A DNA stretch of 64,000 nucleotides from Aureibaculum luteum (GCF_003449015.1 NZ_QRGD01000001.1:620001-684000); one strand, 5' to 3'; positions 1-8,722 are shown, numbered from the stretch's first letter. The notes: generated from the sequence alone by a model not told the origin. Numbers and translations are program-made.

Positions 1-873
1 AAACTGGCTGCTACTAAAAAAATAAAGATTGCCATATTAACACCGAAAAGCAGTACAAAATGGAGCTATTGGAAACTACCCAAAAAAGGAATTACAAAAG
101 CAATTGATGAGCTCACAGAACTCGGTGTTATGGCCTATTTTTACGATTTTACGGATTCATCAACATATAAAACACAAGTCAAAAATATTTTCCTTAAAAA
201 TTATGACGCCATAGTTACCGTTCCTTTTTTCAAGAACGCGAGCAATTCTTTATTAAATCTTGCCGAATCAATAAACATTCCAGTTGTTTTTTTAGACACA
301 GAAATACCATTACATGCTACTGCAAATTTTATTCGTCAAAACTCAGAAAAAGCGGGTATGGTTGCAGGTAGATTACTACACGGCTTAGTGGGAAACGATG
401 GTCACTATTTTATAGTTAATATTAGTAACGACAAAGGAATACACGCCAATGGAAAACAAAGAGAAAACGGCTTTAGAACCTTTTTAAAATCCATCGATAC
501 AGACATAAATATTAAAACGATAACCCACGCTGTAGATAGTAATTTTACATTTACGGAAGAATTGGAAAAGTTATTTAAAAACAACAACACTAAAGGGATT
601 TTTGTAACAAACTCTAGATCTCATATGATTCCCCCAATTCTTAAAAAACACAATATTAAAAATACATTTGTAATTGGTTTTGACATGAATAAAGAGAACA
701 TTGAGTGTTTAAAAAATGATAAAATAAACTTTATTCTTGATCAAAATCCAAAATATCAAGGTTATGCTGCCATAAAAGGGTTGTATAAATACATTACAGA
801 ACAAGATGCTTCAGATTTAAATATTGAAATACCAATAGACATCATCGTAAAGGAAAATATTATTGAAGTGTAA
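1..873 (+). CDS. LacI-family transcriptional regulator, 3' part (partial)
   Basis: The reading frame is open from base 1, so the gene begins outside the window and the Met at 130 is internal. The visible 290 residues form the periplasmic-binding-protein-like effector domain of LacI-type repressors: an IKIAIL strand at the start, a strand reading DAIVTVPFF, the segment SEKAGMVAGRLLHGL, the ligand-pocket strand HYFIVN, and QRENGFRTFL. The N-terminal helix-turn-helix is not in view. The gene converges on the hexuronate block with only 18 bases between stop codons, so it is the natural candidate to control that block; a CG-centred palindrome in the uxuB promoter (7381-7406) is of the kind LacI proteins bind. 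Regulation of this block is inference. The family assignment is fairly secure; the effector (a hexuronate or KDG-type sugar) is not shown by the sequence. Confidence 0.8.
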   Translation, partial: KLAATKKIKIAILTPKSSTKWSYWKLPKKGITKAIDELTELGVMAYFYDFTDSSTYKTQVKNIFLKNYDAIVTVPFFKNASNSLLNLAESINIPVVFLDTEIPLHATANFIRQNSEKAGMVAGRLLHGLVGNDGHYFIVNISNDKGIHANGKQRENGFRTFLKSIDTDINIKTITHAVDSNFTFTEELEKLFKNNNTKGIFVTNSRSHMIPPILKKHNIKNTFVIGFDMNKENIECLKNDKINFILDQNPKYQGYAAIKGLYKYITEQDASDLNIEIPIDIIVKENIIEV

Positions 874-891
874 ACAAAGAAAATCAGCTTT

Positions 892-2196
892 TTACAAACC
901 AAATAATCTAGGTAAAAACATTGATATTTCAGGAATGTAACTAATCAACATTAATACAGCTACCATTATCGCTAAAAACGGCAATAGCGGTTTTATTACT
1001 TGCGTGACTGAAACTTTTGCGACACCACTACCTACAAAGAGCAAGGTACCCACAGGAGGTGTACAAATACCTATACAAAGGTTTAACACAATCACTATTC
1101 CAAAATGCACTGGATCCATCCCTAATGCAGTAACTACTGGTAAAAATATTGGCGTAAATATTAGAACAGCAGGGGTCATATCCATAAATGTTCCAACAAC
1201 AAGTAGAATAATATTAATTGCTAAAAAGATGGCAAATTTATTATTTAAAGAATCTAATAAAAACGTGCTTATCATTTCAGGAATTCCTTCAAAAGAAAAC
1301 AACCAAGACATAGCCATAGAAGTACAGATTAAAAACATAACCACAGCAGTTGTTTTTGCACTCGTTAGTAATACATCAGGAAAGTCCTTTGTTTTCATAT
1401 CTCCATAAATCAGAGACAAGACTGCGGCATATAACACAGCAATTACTGACGCTTCTGTTGCTGTAAAAATACCAGCCACAATTCCGCCAACTACAATTAC
1501 CAATAATAATAAACTAAAAAAGGCTTTTCTAAAGAAAGTCCAAACTTCAAAAAGAGTTGCTCGCTTCCCTCTAGCGTACCCTTTACTTATGGCGATAAAA
1601 GCAACATAACCCATAATAGCAAAACCTAACAAAATTCCCGGAATGTATCCAGCAATAAATAATGCTGCAACAGAAGCTGTTCCTCCACTTGCTAAAGCAT
1701 AAACGATAAGAATATTACTCGGTGGAATTAATAAGCCTGTTGTTGATGCTGTAATATTAATTGAAGCACTTAATGTTCTTGGGTATCCTTCTTCTTCCAT
1801 CCTATCCGTCATAATAGATCCAATAGCAGAAGCAGCAGCTAAAGCAGAACCTGATATAGCACCAAACAGCATTGATGCCAATATGTTTACATAAGCCAAA
1901 CCTCCTGGAAGACTAGACACTAACGATTTTGCAAAATTTATTAATCTATTCGCTATCCCTCCTCGTTTCATTATTTCACCTGCAAGTACAAAAAATGGAA
2001 TGGCGAGTAAGGCAAAGCTATCAATACCTGTTGTCATTCGCTGAGCAATTGTAGTTATACCTGGCATTTTATCTATATTCAACAAAAGGCTTAAGGTTGT
2101 TGCGATACCAATACTATAAGCAACAGGAACTTTTAATAACAAAAGTCCAAAGAAACTTACAAACAAAACGATAATACTAATAACTTCTATGCTCAT
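892..2196 (-). CDS. dctM: TRAP transporter large permease (DctM family)
   Basis: This is the large membrane subunit of a tripartite ATP-independent periplasmic (TRAP) transporter, which uses an ion gradient to import organic acids handed over by the DctP binding protein. The 434 residues are almost wholly hydrophobic, with about 12 membrane segments. Family motifs include PFFVLAGEIM near residue 88, ASMLFGAISGSALAAASAIG near 107-127, and VGTFMDMTPAVLIFTPIFLP near 336. The length is normal for DctM. The start lies two bases after the dctQ stop, and dctP-dctQ-dctM run as one tight unit. The company of uxaC and uxuA suggests a hexuronate such as glucuronate or galacturonate as substrate; this is inference from context. 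Confidence 0.93.
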   Translation of the reverse strand: MSIEVISIIVLFVSFFGLLLLKVPVAYSIGIATTLSLLLNIDKMPGITTIAQRMTTGIDSFALLAIPFFVLAGEIMKRGGIANRLINFAKSLVSSLPGGLAYVNILASMLFGAISGSALAAASAIGSIMTDRMEEEGYPRTLSASINITASTTGLLIPPSNILIVYALASGGTASVAALFIAGYIPGILLGFAIMGYVAFIAISKGYARGKRATLFEVWTFFRKAFFSLLLLVIVVGGIVAGIFTATEASVIAVLYAAVLSLIYGDMKTKDFPDVLLTSAKTTAVVMFLICTSMAMSWLFSFEGIPEMISTFLLDSLNNKFAIFLAINIILLVVGTFMDMTPAVLIFTPIFLPVVTALGMDPVHFGIVIVLNLCIGICTPPVGTLLFVGSGVAKVSVTQVIKPLLPFLAIMVAVLMLISYIPEISMFLPRLFGL

Positions 2197-2198
2197 AA

Positions 2199-2690
2199 TT
2201 AATTACTTATTTTGTTGGTATAAATTCTTGTGATATGATATATCGAAAAGATCATGATTAACAACCCGCTAAAAGGCATAATTGCATATACATAACCTAA
2301 AGGAATTCGAAGCGTACCTGACAATTGTTCTAAGTGTAAGGTTGTATACACCAAATTACCACCACCAACAACCATAACAATAAATGCAAAAAGAAAAATA
2401 AAAAGCTCAATTAGAATAGATGCTTTTCTTTTATTGGCTGGTGAAAGTTTTTCATATACAAAATCCATTGACAAATGCTCTCTTTTAGCATTGAGATATG
2501 CAGCCCCCAAAACGGTCATCCAAATTAATGAAAAACGAGCAAATTCTTCTGTCCAAGTAAAAGACCTTCCTATTATATATCTTGAAAATACTTGAAACAA
2601 AACATCTAATACTAAAAGTGCAAAAATTAAAATCAAGAACCATTCTAGAATTCGATTAACTTTATTAAAAACAAGCTCAGATTTACTCAT
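2199..2690 (-). CDS. dctQ: TRAP transporter small permease (DctQ family)
   Basis: This is the small membrane subunit of the TRAP transporter. Its 163 residues contain four hydrophobic segments, at about 14-34, 54-70, 91-112 and 130-152. The DctQ signature region is visible as FSRYIIGRSFTWTEEFARF followed by WMTVLGAAYLNAKREHL. The length is typical. It lies two bases after dctP and two before dctM, so translation is probably coupled across all three genes. Confidence 0.92.
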   Translation of the reverse strand: MSKSELVFNKVNRILEWFLILIFALLVLDVLFQVFSRYIIGRSFTWTEEFARFSLIWMTVLGAAYLNAKREHLSMDFVYEKLSPANKRKASILIELFIFLFAFIVMVVGGGNLVYTTLHLEQLSGTLRIPLGYVYAIMPFSGLLIMIFSIYHITRIYTNKISN

Positions 2691-2692
2691 AA

Positions 2693-3667
2693 TTATTGAT
2701 TTTTAATTTGTTCTACAATTGAAGCCATTTCTGGATGTTCTTTTACAAACTCTTCAACAACAGATTTAGATTTTTCAGCAAATAAAGATTTGTCTGGTAT
2801 AATAATTTCAACTCCTGCTTCTTTCGCTATTTTCATAGACTCTTCAACAGAATTGTTCCAAAAAACCTTTTCCGCTTGTGCAGATTCATCAGCTGCTTCT
2901 TGAACCCATATTTTTTCCTCTTCAGATAATTTATCCCAGTATTTAGTACCGATTAAAAGCACATCTGGTACTGAAGAATGCTGATCTAACGTATAGTATT
3001 TACTAATTTCATAATGATTGGAAGACACAAATGATGGAGGATTATTTTCCGCACCATCTACAACTCCCTGTTGAATGGCAGTGTAAAGTTCTCCATAAGC
3101 CAACGGAGTAGCTGAACCTCCCATGGAATTAACCATGTTAATCGCCATTTGATTGTTCATTACCCTAATTTTAAGTCCTTTTAAATCATCAGGAGTTCTA
3201 ATAGCCTTAGTACTGGTATAAAAACTTCTACTTCCGGCATCATAATAGCAAAGACCTCGTAACCAAAACTTAGATCCTTTTTCTAATATGGATTTGCCAA
3301 TTGGACCTTCCAATACTTCAAATTGATGTTTTTTATCTTTAAACAAATAAGGTATACCTAAAATATGATATTCAGGGACAAAATTAGACAGCGTGGCTGC
3401 ACTCACTTTAGTGGCTGCTACGCTACCAATTTGCAATAATTCTAGTACTTCTCTTTCTGAACCCAATTGGGCATCAGGAAAAATTTTAACTTTTAGAGTT
3501 CCACCTGATTTTATTTCTAGTGCTTTTTTAAATTCTAATATCCCTTTGTGCACAGGATGTGTTTGCGGTAAACCATGTGCTAAATACAACATCTTTGTGT
3601 CATCTACTTTTTCACAAGAAATAATACTTGCGATAAGAATTGCGATAAGTATAAATTTATAATTCAT
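2693..3667 (-). CDS. dctP: TRAP transporter solute-binding lipoprotein (DctP family)
   Basis: This is the extracytoplasmic solute receptor that captures the substrate for the DctQM permease. It has 324 residues. The N-terminus is a lipoprotein signal with lipobox IISC and acylated Cys18, so the receptor is membrane-anchored rather than free in the periplasm. DctP hallmarks are present: HPVHKGILEFKKALE, FPDAQLGSEREVLELLQIG, DLKGLKIRVMNN (contains the conserved Arg that binds the substrate carboxylate) and AIQQGVVDGAENNP. It is the first gene of the dctPQM unit and has its own promoter-like sequence and palindrome in the 186-base gap behind uxaC. Uronate as ligand is inferred from the neighbours; DctP proteins of this type bind many sugar acids. 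Confidence 0.93.
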   Translation of the reverse strand: MNYKFILIAILIASIISCEKVDDTKMLYLAHGLPQTHPVHKGILEFKKALEIKSGGTLKVKIFPDAQLGSEREVLELLQIGSVAATKVSAATLSNFVPEYHILGIPYLFKDKKHQFEVLEGPIGKSILEKGSKFWLRGLCYYDAGSRSFYTSTKAIRTPDDLKGLKIRVMNNQMAINMVNSMGGSATPLAYGELYTAIQQGVVDGAENNPPSFVSSNHYEISKYYTLDQHSSVPDVLLIGTKYWDKLSEEEKIWVQEAADESAQAEKVFWNNSVEESMKIAKEAGVEIIIPDKSLFAEKSKSVVEEFVKEHPEMASIVEQIKNQ

Positions 3668-3805
3668 CGGTAACTATTTATTGTTATTTAATGGTCAGAT
3701 AGAATGTCATAATTAATAATTTATAGGTATCCGAATCTGGGTTGTTGTATTTCATTTTCATTGCGTTAAAATAATAAATTCTCTAATTTAACGCATGAAA
3801 TTTTA

Positions 3806-3813
3806 CAAATATA
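3806..3813 (-). promoter_or_regulatory. Bacteroidota -7 box in front of dctPQM
   Basis: The minus strand reads TATATTTG here, a full match to the Bacteroidota -7 consensus TAnnTTTG, 139 bases before the dctP start codon. It suggests the transporter genes can be transcribed independently of uxuB-uxuA-uxaC. Confidence 0.55.
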
Positions 3814-3818
3814 ACAAA

Positions 3819-3834
3819 ATACAATCGATTGCAT
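3819..3834. promoter_or_regulatory. Operator-like palindrome ATACAATCGATTGCAT before dctP
   Basis: Sixteen bases form an inverted repeat with one mismatched pair, centred on the CG at 3826/3827. The centre is 13.5 bases upstream of the edge of the -7 box at 3806-3813, where a -33 element would lie. CG-centred palindromes of this size are typical LacI-family operators. A second inverted repeat (tgcgttaaa at 3762-3770, tttaacgca at 3787-3795) lies just downstream in the likely leader. No regulator is proven. Confidence 0.45.
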
Positions 3835-3853
3835 CTATTTATTAAACTTAATT

Positions 3854-5266
3854 CTACTTATTAAACTTAAAATAGTTCACTGCATTATGATAACAGATGT
3901 CTTGTATCATTTTACCCACAAAAGGAAGATCATTTGGAATTAATCCTTTTCTAATATCTTCAGCCATTAAATTAGATAAAATTCTTCTAAAATACTCATG
4001 TCTCGGATAAGACAATAAACTACGACTGTCCGTTAACATCCCCACAAAGCGACTTAAAAGTCCCATATTTGAAAGCGTATTTATTTGTTTTTCCATTCCA
4101 TCTTTCTGATCTAAAAACCACCAGCCTGATCCCCATTGCATTTTACCTATAACACCACCTTCACTATAATTACCCATCATGGTTGCAAAAACTTCATTTT
4201 GAGATGGGTTCAGATTATAAGTAATTGTTTTACTTAAACATTTTTCAGAATCTAACCTATTAAACAATTTTGACATCGCTTCAGCTTGACTAAAATCTCC
4301 TATAGAGTCACAACCAACATCAGCACCAACCTCTTTAAGTAGACGACTATTATTGTTACGCAAAGCTCCTAAATGAAACTGTTGCACCCACCCTTTAGCA
4401 TGATACATTTTACATAATTTATATAAAATAAAAGACATGTATAAATTAGACTCACCCTTTGTAATTACTTTATTGGCCAATCGTTTTTTTAATATAGAAT
4501 CAGCTTCCTTTTCAGTAAAGTCGTAGGCGAAAATTTGCTCTAATCCATAATCTGAAAGCCTACAACCCTGTGTATCAAAAAAATCAATTCTACTCTGAAC
4601 TGCTTTTAATAATTCATTCAAATTATTAATTGAATACCCAACACACGCACTTAATTTTTTAATATAATCAGAAAAATTTTCCGCATCAATTTGAAGTAAC
4701 CCATCTGGTCTAAAAGTAGGTAAAACCTTGGTAAATATATTTCTTTTAGCGATAGCTATATGATATTCTAAGCTATCAATTGGATCGTCTGTAGTACAGA
4801 TAACCTCAACATTCATATCTTCCAACAAGTCCGCAGGTGTTTTTGTTGCCAAAACGGAATTTGCTTTTTTATATATTTCAGATGCCGTTGATGGTTGAAG
4901 AATATCATCAATATCAAAATACCTTTTTAACTCTAACTGCGTCCAATGAAATAATGGATTTCTTAATGTATACGGCACTGTTTCAGCCCACTTATTAAAT
5001 TTATCCTCTTTTAAAGTATTTCCCGTTATGTATTTTTCATCAATACCATTGGCTCGCATTCCACGCCACTTATAATGATCACCGCCCAACCAAGCGTCTG
5101 TAATATTTCCGATAGGTAAATTCTCCGCTATTTGCTTTGGAGATAAATGATTGTGATAATCAATTATCGGCATATATTTAGCATAGTCGTGATATAAAAT
5201 TTCTGCTTCTTTTGAATTTAAAAGAAAATTTTCAGTAATAAATGTTTTAGAATTTATTTGATGCAT
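3854..5266 (-). CDS. uxaC: Glucuronate isomerase (uronate isomerase)
   Basis: The enzyme isomerises D-glucuronate to D-fructuronate (and D-galacturonate to D-tagaturonate), the first cytoplasmic step of hexuronate catabolism. It has 470 residues, the same length as Escherichia coli UxaC. The amidohydrolase-fold HxH metal motif is seen in IIDYHNHLSP near residue 36, followed by the family segment LGGDHYKWRGMRANG near 80; the segment MLTDSRSLLSYPRHEYFRR near residue 428 is equally typical. Its ATG overlaps the uxuA stop by one base (TAATG), which implies translational coupling. The product feeds the uxuB-like reductase two genes upstream. Confidence 0.97.
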   Translation of the reverse strand: MHQINSKTFITENFLLNSKEAEILYHDYAKYMPIIDYHNHLSPKQIAENLPIGNITDAWLGGDHYKWRGMRANGIDEKYITGNTLKEDKFNKWAETVPYTLRNPLFHWTQLELKRYFDIDDILQPSTASEIYKKANSVLATKTPADLLEDMNVEVICTTDDPIDSLEYHIAIAKRNIFTKVLPTFRPDGLLQIDAENFSDYIKKLSACVGYSINNLNELLKAVQSRIDFFDTQGCRLSDYGLEQIFAYDFTEKEADSILKKRLANKVITKGESNLYMSFILYKLCKMYHAKGWVQQFHLGALRNNNSRLLKEVGADVGCDSIGDFSQAEAMSKLFNRLDSEKCLSKTITYNLNPSQNEVFATMMGNYSEGGVIGKMQWGSGWWFLDQKDGMEKQINTLSNMGLLSRFVGMLTDSRSLLSYPRHEYFRRILSNLMAEDIRKGLIPNDLPFVGKMIQDICYHNAVNYFKFNK

Positions 5267-6456
5267 TAGTTTATACTTTTAGAAATTCCATATTCCAATC
5301 CCCTTAATTCGGCCAAACCTCTTAATCGTCCGATACCTGAATATCCAGGGTTCGTTTTTTTACTTAGATCATCTAACATTTGATGACCATGATCAGGACG
5401 CATTGGCATTCTTAGATCAGCTCTTCCTGCCGCTTTTCTTTTTCTTTGTTCAAGAATAAGAGCTTTCATTACCCCATACATATCTACATCACCTTCTAAA
5501 TGATTGGCTTCATAAAAATTACCTAATTCATCACGTTGGGTGGCTCTTAAATGGATAAAATGAATTCTATCTCCCAAACGCTCAACCATTCCTGGCAAAT
5601 CATTATCAGGACGAACTCCAAATGAACCCGTACAAAAAGTTAATCCGTTGTTTGGACTATCCACTGCTTTATACAAATCGAGAATATCTTGTTCTGTACT
5701 AACAACACGTGGTAAACCTAAAATTGGAAACGGAGGATCATCTGGATGAATACACATTAACACGCCTGCTTTTTCAGCTGCTGGTATAATTTGTTCTAGA
5801 AAATTAAAAAGATGCTTTTTTAGTTCTTTTGGACCAATACTATTATACGTTGCAAGAATAGCATTGAATTCTTCTAATGTATATCCCTCTTCTGCACCAG
5901 GTAATCCTGCAATAATATTTTTAATCAATAACTTTTTATCAGCATCACTCATTCGACCAAACATAGCTTCCGCATTAGCGATTTGCTCTGTAGAATAACT
6001 TTCTTTTGCTCCAGGTCTTTGTAATAAAAACACTTCAAAAACAGTAAATGCCGTGGCATCAAAACGTAAGGCTCTAGAGCCATCTGACACTTCATAATCT
6101 AAACTAGTTCTGGTCCAATCTAACACTGGCATAAAATTATAACATACTGTATCAATACCACAAGCACCTAAATTAGAAAGTGTTTGTTTGTAATTATTGA
6201 TATAGGTATGAAAATCACCATTCTGAGTTTTTATATCTTCATGAATAGGAACACTCTCTACTACAGACCATGTTAGCCCAACCTCTTCAATGATTGCTTT
6301 TCTTTTCTTTATTTCTTCGACTGGCCATACTTCACCATTCGGAATTTGATGTAATGCAGAAACAATACCTGTTGCACCTGCCTGTTTTATATCTGATAGA
6401 GAAACGGGGTCATTTGGCCCATACCACCTCCATGTTTGTTCTAATTTTAAGCTCAT
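5266..6456 (-). CDS. uxuA: Mannonate dehydratase
   Basis: The enzyme dehydrates D-mannonate to 2-keto-3-deoxygluconate (KDG). Its 396 residues match the usual UxuA length of about 394. Diagnostic segments are the N-terminal [11 protein letters not shown], the metal-site region [17 protein letters not shown] near residue 234, [19 protein letters not shown] near 273, [20 protein letters not shown] near 299 and [14 protein letters not shown] near 350. It sits 11 bases after the uxuB-like gene and overlaps the uxaC start by one base. KDG kinase and KDPG aldolase, which would finish the pathway, are not in the window and are presumably upstream of base 1 or elsewhere. Confidence 0.97.
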   Translation of the reverse strand: MSLKLEQTWRWYGPNDPVSLSDIKQAGATGIVSALHQIPNGEVWPVEEIKKRKAIIEEVGLTWSVVESVPIHEDIKTQNGDFHTYINNYKQTLSNLGACGIDTVCYNFMPVLDWTRTSLDYEVSDGSRALRFDATAFTVFEVFLLQRPGAKESYSTEQIANAEAMFGRMSDADKKLLIKNIIAGLPGAEEGYTLEEFNAILATYNSIGPKELKKHLFNFLEQIIPAAEKAGVLMCIHPDDPPFPILGLPRVVSTEQDILDLYKAVDSPNNGLTFCTGSFGVRPDNDLPGMVERLGDRIHFIHLRATQRDELGNFYEANHLEGDVDMYGVMKALILEQRKRKAAGRADLRMPMRPDHGHQMLDDLSKKTNPGYSGIGRLRGLAELRGLEYGISKSIN

Positions 6457-6467
6457 ATCTATTTATT

Positions 6468-7295
6468 TTAAACTCCGCTATATGCGGCAAATCCACCATC
6501 AATTGGCACAACTACTCCAGTAACAAATTTTGATCCTTCTCCACACAACCATAATGTCGTTCCTACTAAATCTTCAGGTACTCCATAACGCCCCATTGGG
6601 GTTTGATCTATAATTTGCTGACCTCTCTGTGTTAAACTTCCATCAGTTTCTGTTAATAAAGTTCTATTCTGATCTGTTAAGAAAAACCCAGGTGCCAATG
6701 CATTAACCCGAATACCAACTTTAGAAAAATGTACAGCCAGCCATTGTGTAAAATTTGAAACGGCAGCCTTTGCACCACTGTAAGCAGGAATTTTTGTTAA
6801 GGGTGTAAAAGCATTCATTGATGAAATGTTTAACACACTACAACCTGTTTTTCCAACCATATCTTTGGCAAATACCTGTGTTGGAAGTAAAGTACCAATA
6901 AAATTTAAATCAAATACAAATTTAATACCCTCTGGATCTAATTCGAAAAATGTTTTAAACCCATCTGTTTTATTGAGAAGATCTTCCTCTTGTAAAAAAG
7001 GATTAGAAGTTGTTCCTAATGGATGGTTACCACCAGCTCCATTGATTAATATATCACAAGTTCCTAGCTTTTCATTTACTACTTTTCTTGCTACCTCCAA
7101 CGATTTTTTTTCAAGTACATTAGCAGCAATACCAATAGCCGTTCCTCCAGCTGCATTTATCTCATCTGCTACTTTATTTGCGGCATCGATTCGTAAATCT
7201 AATACAGCTATCTTATTACCTTGTTTGGCAAGTGCTATTGCCAAGGTGCTACAAAGCACACCTCCTGCACCAGTTAAAACGATTACTTTACCCAT
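6468..7295 (-). CDS. uxuB: SDR-family D-mannonate oxidoreductase / fructuronate reductase
   Basis: This short-chain dehydrogenase most likely reduces D-fructuronate to D-mannonate with NAD(P)H, bridging UxaC and UxuA. It has 275 residues, like the SDR-type UxuB of Bacillus subtilis and unlike the longer polyol-dehydrogenase-type UxuB of E. coli. The Rossmann motif is TGAGGVLC at residues 8-15, with Cys where the last glycine is usual. LDLR follows at the end of strand 2, INGAGG takes the place of NNAG, LNISSMNAF carries the catalytic serine and YSGAK gives the YxxxK pair. It is the first gene of the uxuB-uxuA-uxaC operon. A gluconate 5-dehydrogenase-like activity is the main alternative; the operon argues for fructuronate. 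Confidence 0.88.
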   Translation of the reverse strand: MGKVIVLTGAGGVLCSTLAIALAKQGNKIAVLDLRIDAANKVADEINAAGGTAIGIAANVLEKKSLEVARKVVNEKLGTCDILINGAGGNHPLGTTSNPFLQEEDLLNKTDGFKTFFELDPEGIKFVFDLNFIGTLLPTQVFAKDMVGKTGCSVLNISSMNAFTPLTKIPAYSGAKAAVSNFTQWLAVHFSKVGIRVNALAPGFFLTDQNRTLLTETDGSLTQRGQQIIDQTPMGRYGVPEDLVGTTLWLCGEGSKFVTGVVVPIDGGFAAYSGV

Positions 7296-7366
7296 TTTTT
7301 ATGTAAATTTTATATTTGTAAATCGATTTCAGAAATGAATTATTCCGCAATCAAACTATTGAAATT

Positions 7367-7374
7367 CAAATATA
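7367..7374 (-). promoter_or_regulatory. Bacteroidota -7 box of the uxuB-uxuA-uxaC operon
   Basis: The minus strand reads TATATTTG, matching TAnnTTTG, 72 bases before the uxuB start codon. The -33 position falls inside the perfect palindrome just upstream, so a protein bound there would exclude RNA polymerase. Confidence 0.6.
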
Positions 7375-7380
7375 ATAAAA

Positions 7381-7406
7381 ATTTTCCGTGTACGTACACG
7401 GAAAAT
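7381..7406. promoter_or_regulatory. Perfect 26-bp palindromic operator upstream of uxuB
   Basis: All 26 bases are self-complementary; the core reads CCGTGTACGTACACGG with AT-rich TTTT/AAAA flanks, and the centre is CG. It begins seven bases upstream of the -7 box of the hexuronate operon and so covers the -33 region. Placement and symmetry indicate an operator for a dimeric repressor. The LacI-family gene at the window start is the obvious candidate, but a GntR-type regulator outside the window cannot be excluded. Confidence 0.75.
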
Positions 7407-7528
7407 AATAAAATTTTAGAATTATAGAATCAAATTATATTCTTAATACTCAAAATAAGTAATTGGAAAAAATATTTTTCTATTCACTTATCACTAATCT
7501 GATTGCATTAGATTATGCAAAACAAAAA

Positions 7529-7548
7529 AGCCCACTCTTCAGTGGGCT
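7529..7548. terminator. Bidirectional rho-independent terminator without an adjacent gene
   Basis: AGCCCACT (7529-7536), loop CTTC, AGTGGGCT (7541-7548) form a perfect eight-base stem, flanked by six A residues on the left and a run of T on the right. It can therefore stop transcripts on both strands. The nearest gene end is more than 2 kb away on the plus side; on the minus side the next gene, beginning at 8207, is divergent. Confidence 0.8.
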
Positions 7549-7619
7549 ATTTTTTTCTAACTAAACTATCAACTTAAACTCTTTTAATACTCTCTTAATG
7601 AGTGTTTTTTTAGGGAAGC

Positions 7620-7648
7620 GAATTTGCCTAAACCTGTCAGGCAAATTC
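7620..7648. repeat. Inverted repeat (10-base stem, 9-base loop)
   Basis: GAATTTGCCT at 7620-7629 pairs with AGGCAAATTC at 7639-7648 around the loop AAACCTGTC. No T-run follows on either strand, so this is probably not an intrinsic terminator. Function unknown; it could belong to a small RNA or be a protein-binding site. Confidence 0.6.
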
Positions 7649-8206
7649 ACAAAAATATTATAGCAATTTTCCCATTTCGCTTTTATACTATGAATGACTT
7701 TAAATACTGTAATAAATGTTTCTTTTTAGGGACTACTAAAAGTTTACTTTATGTTTCACTTATTAAATTTCAGTCAAGCGTATTAAAAGTTATATTTCTT
7801 TTTACTAATTAGTTTCAACTCTTCATGTATAAAACAACAACCGTGCTAGAATTCCTACCCTATAAAATAAAAATTATTAAAAAATATATAACTATCTTAT
7901 TTTCAATATAATAAATTGTATAAAAAAATTAACATTTTTGTAATTTCCCAATTATTGTAAATAATATTCTTATTTAAAATCAATTGATATTGTATAAAAA
8001 TGTGAGTCAATACATACTGTTACCAATTACCACACTGTTTAAATCATATATTTCTAGCACCTAAAAGCAATAATTTATACCAATTCGCAGTTATTATGAT
8101 GATAATAAATGGAAATACTTTAAGAAAGTACAAAACTAATTGTTGCTCCGTTTACTATTTATAAGAACCACAAATAAACCTATACTAAATAAATTTTATC
8201 AACCAT

Positions 8207-8722
8207 ATGGTACAATCTTTAAATTCAAATGTTTGCGAAGAGCGTATATTTTCTAATATATTTAAAACTCTTTCTAAAGATGTGCATAATTTTTTACGTT
8301 ATAAATACGGAGATAATTTAAATCCAAAAGATAAAGTTCAAGAAGCTTTTATTAAACTTTGGGACAATTGTAAAAATGTTTCTCCAGAAAAAGCGAAATC
8401 TTTTTTATTTACAACGGCAAATAACATGATGCTTAATGAAGTAAAACATCAAAAAGTAGTTTTAAAACATCAACAAGTTAAACCCAAACACTATACGAAC
8501 GAGACTCCTGAATTTATTATGGAAGAATCTGAGTATATGAAAAAATACCAACGAGCATTAGGTAATTTGACTGAGGCTCAGCGTGAAGCTTTTCTAATGA
8601 ATAGAATAGAAGGTAAAAAACATAAAGAGATTGCTGCCGAGTTGGGCATCTCTAGAAAGGGTGTAGAAAAGCGAATTTATGGTGCTTTAGAAAAATTAAG
8701 AAAAGAAATTGACGGAATTTAA
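8207..8722 (+). CDS. RNA polymerase ECF sigma factor (FecI-like)
   Basis: This is an extracytoplasmic-function sigma factor of 171 residues. Region 2 is visible as LNPKDKVQEAFIKLWDN (about residues 43-59) followed by KAKSFLFTTANNMMLNEVKHQ. Region 4 is LGNLTEAQREAFLMNRIEG, then the helix-turn-helix HKEIAAELGISRKGVEKRIY (about 145-164). The next two genes encode a FecR-type anti-sigma factor and a TonB receptor with an STN signalling domain, so this sigma should direct transcription of the receptor when its ligand is transported. A 131-base gap separates it from fecR; auto-regulation is likely but no promoter motif for it can be read. Confidence 0.93.
   Translation: MVQSLNSNVCEERIFSNIFKTLSKDVHNFLRYKYGDNLNPKDKVQEAFIKLWDNCKNVSPEKAKSFLFTTANNMMLNEVKHQKVVLKHQQVKPKHYTNETPEFIMEESEYMKKYQRALGNLTEAQREAFLMNRIEGKKHKEIAAELGISRKGVEKRIYGALEKLRKEIDGI

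Larger units (their letters stand above)
7407..8206. other. 800-base non-coding region with hairpins
   Basis: No convincing gene is seen. The open frame at 7624-7812 (62 codons) has no recognisable features, starts within a hairpin and looks random. The region holds a strong orphan terminator (7529-7548), a six-base inverted repeat (ttgcat/atgcaa, about 7504-7520), a ten-base-stem hairpin at 7620-7648, and then very AT-rich sequence up to the ECF sigma gene at 8207. No tRNA-like or known riboswitch pattern was recognised. Confidence 0.5.

Noticed and set aside
1004-1408. Plus-strand frame of 134 codons inside dctM
   Set aside because: Antisense shadow of a conserved TRAP permease; no recognisable protein features.
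3762-3795. Inverted repeat tgcgttaaa/tttaacgca as a terminator between uxaC and dctP
   Set aside because: No T-run follows on the minus strand and the stem is weak and AT-rich; kept only as a possible operator in the dctP leader.
7624-7812. Open frame of 62 codons in the gap before the sigma gene
   Set aside because: It starts inside a hairpin, has no domain, signal or membrane pattern, and no promoter or neighbour supports it.
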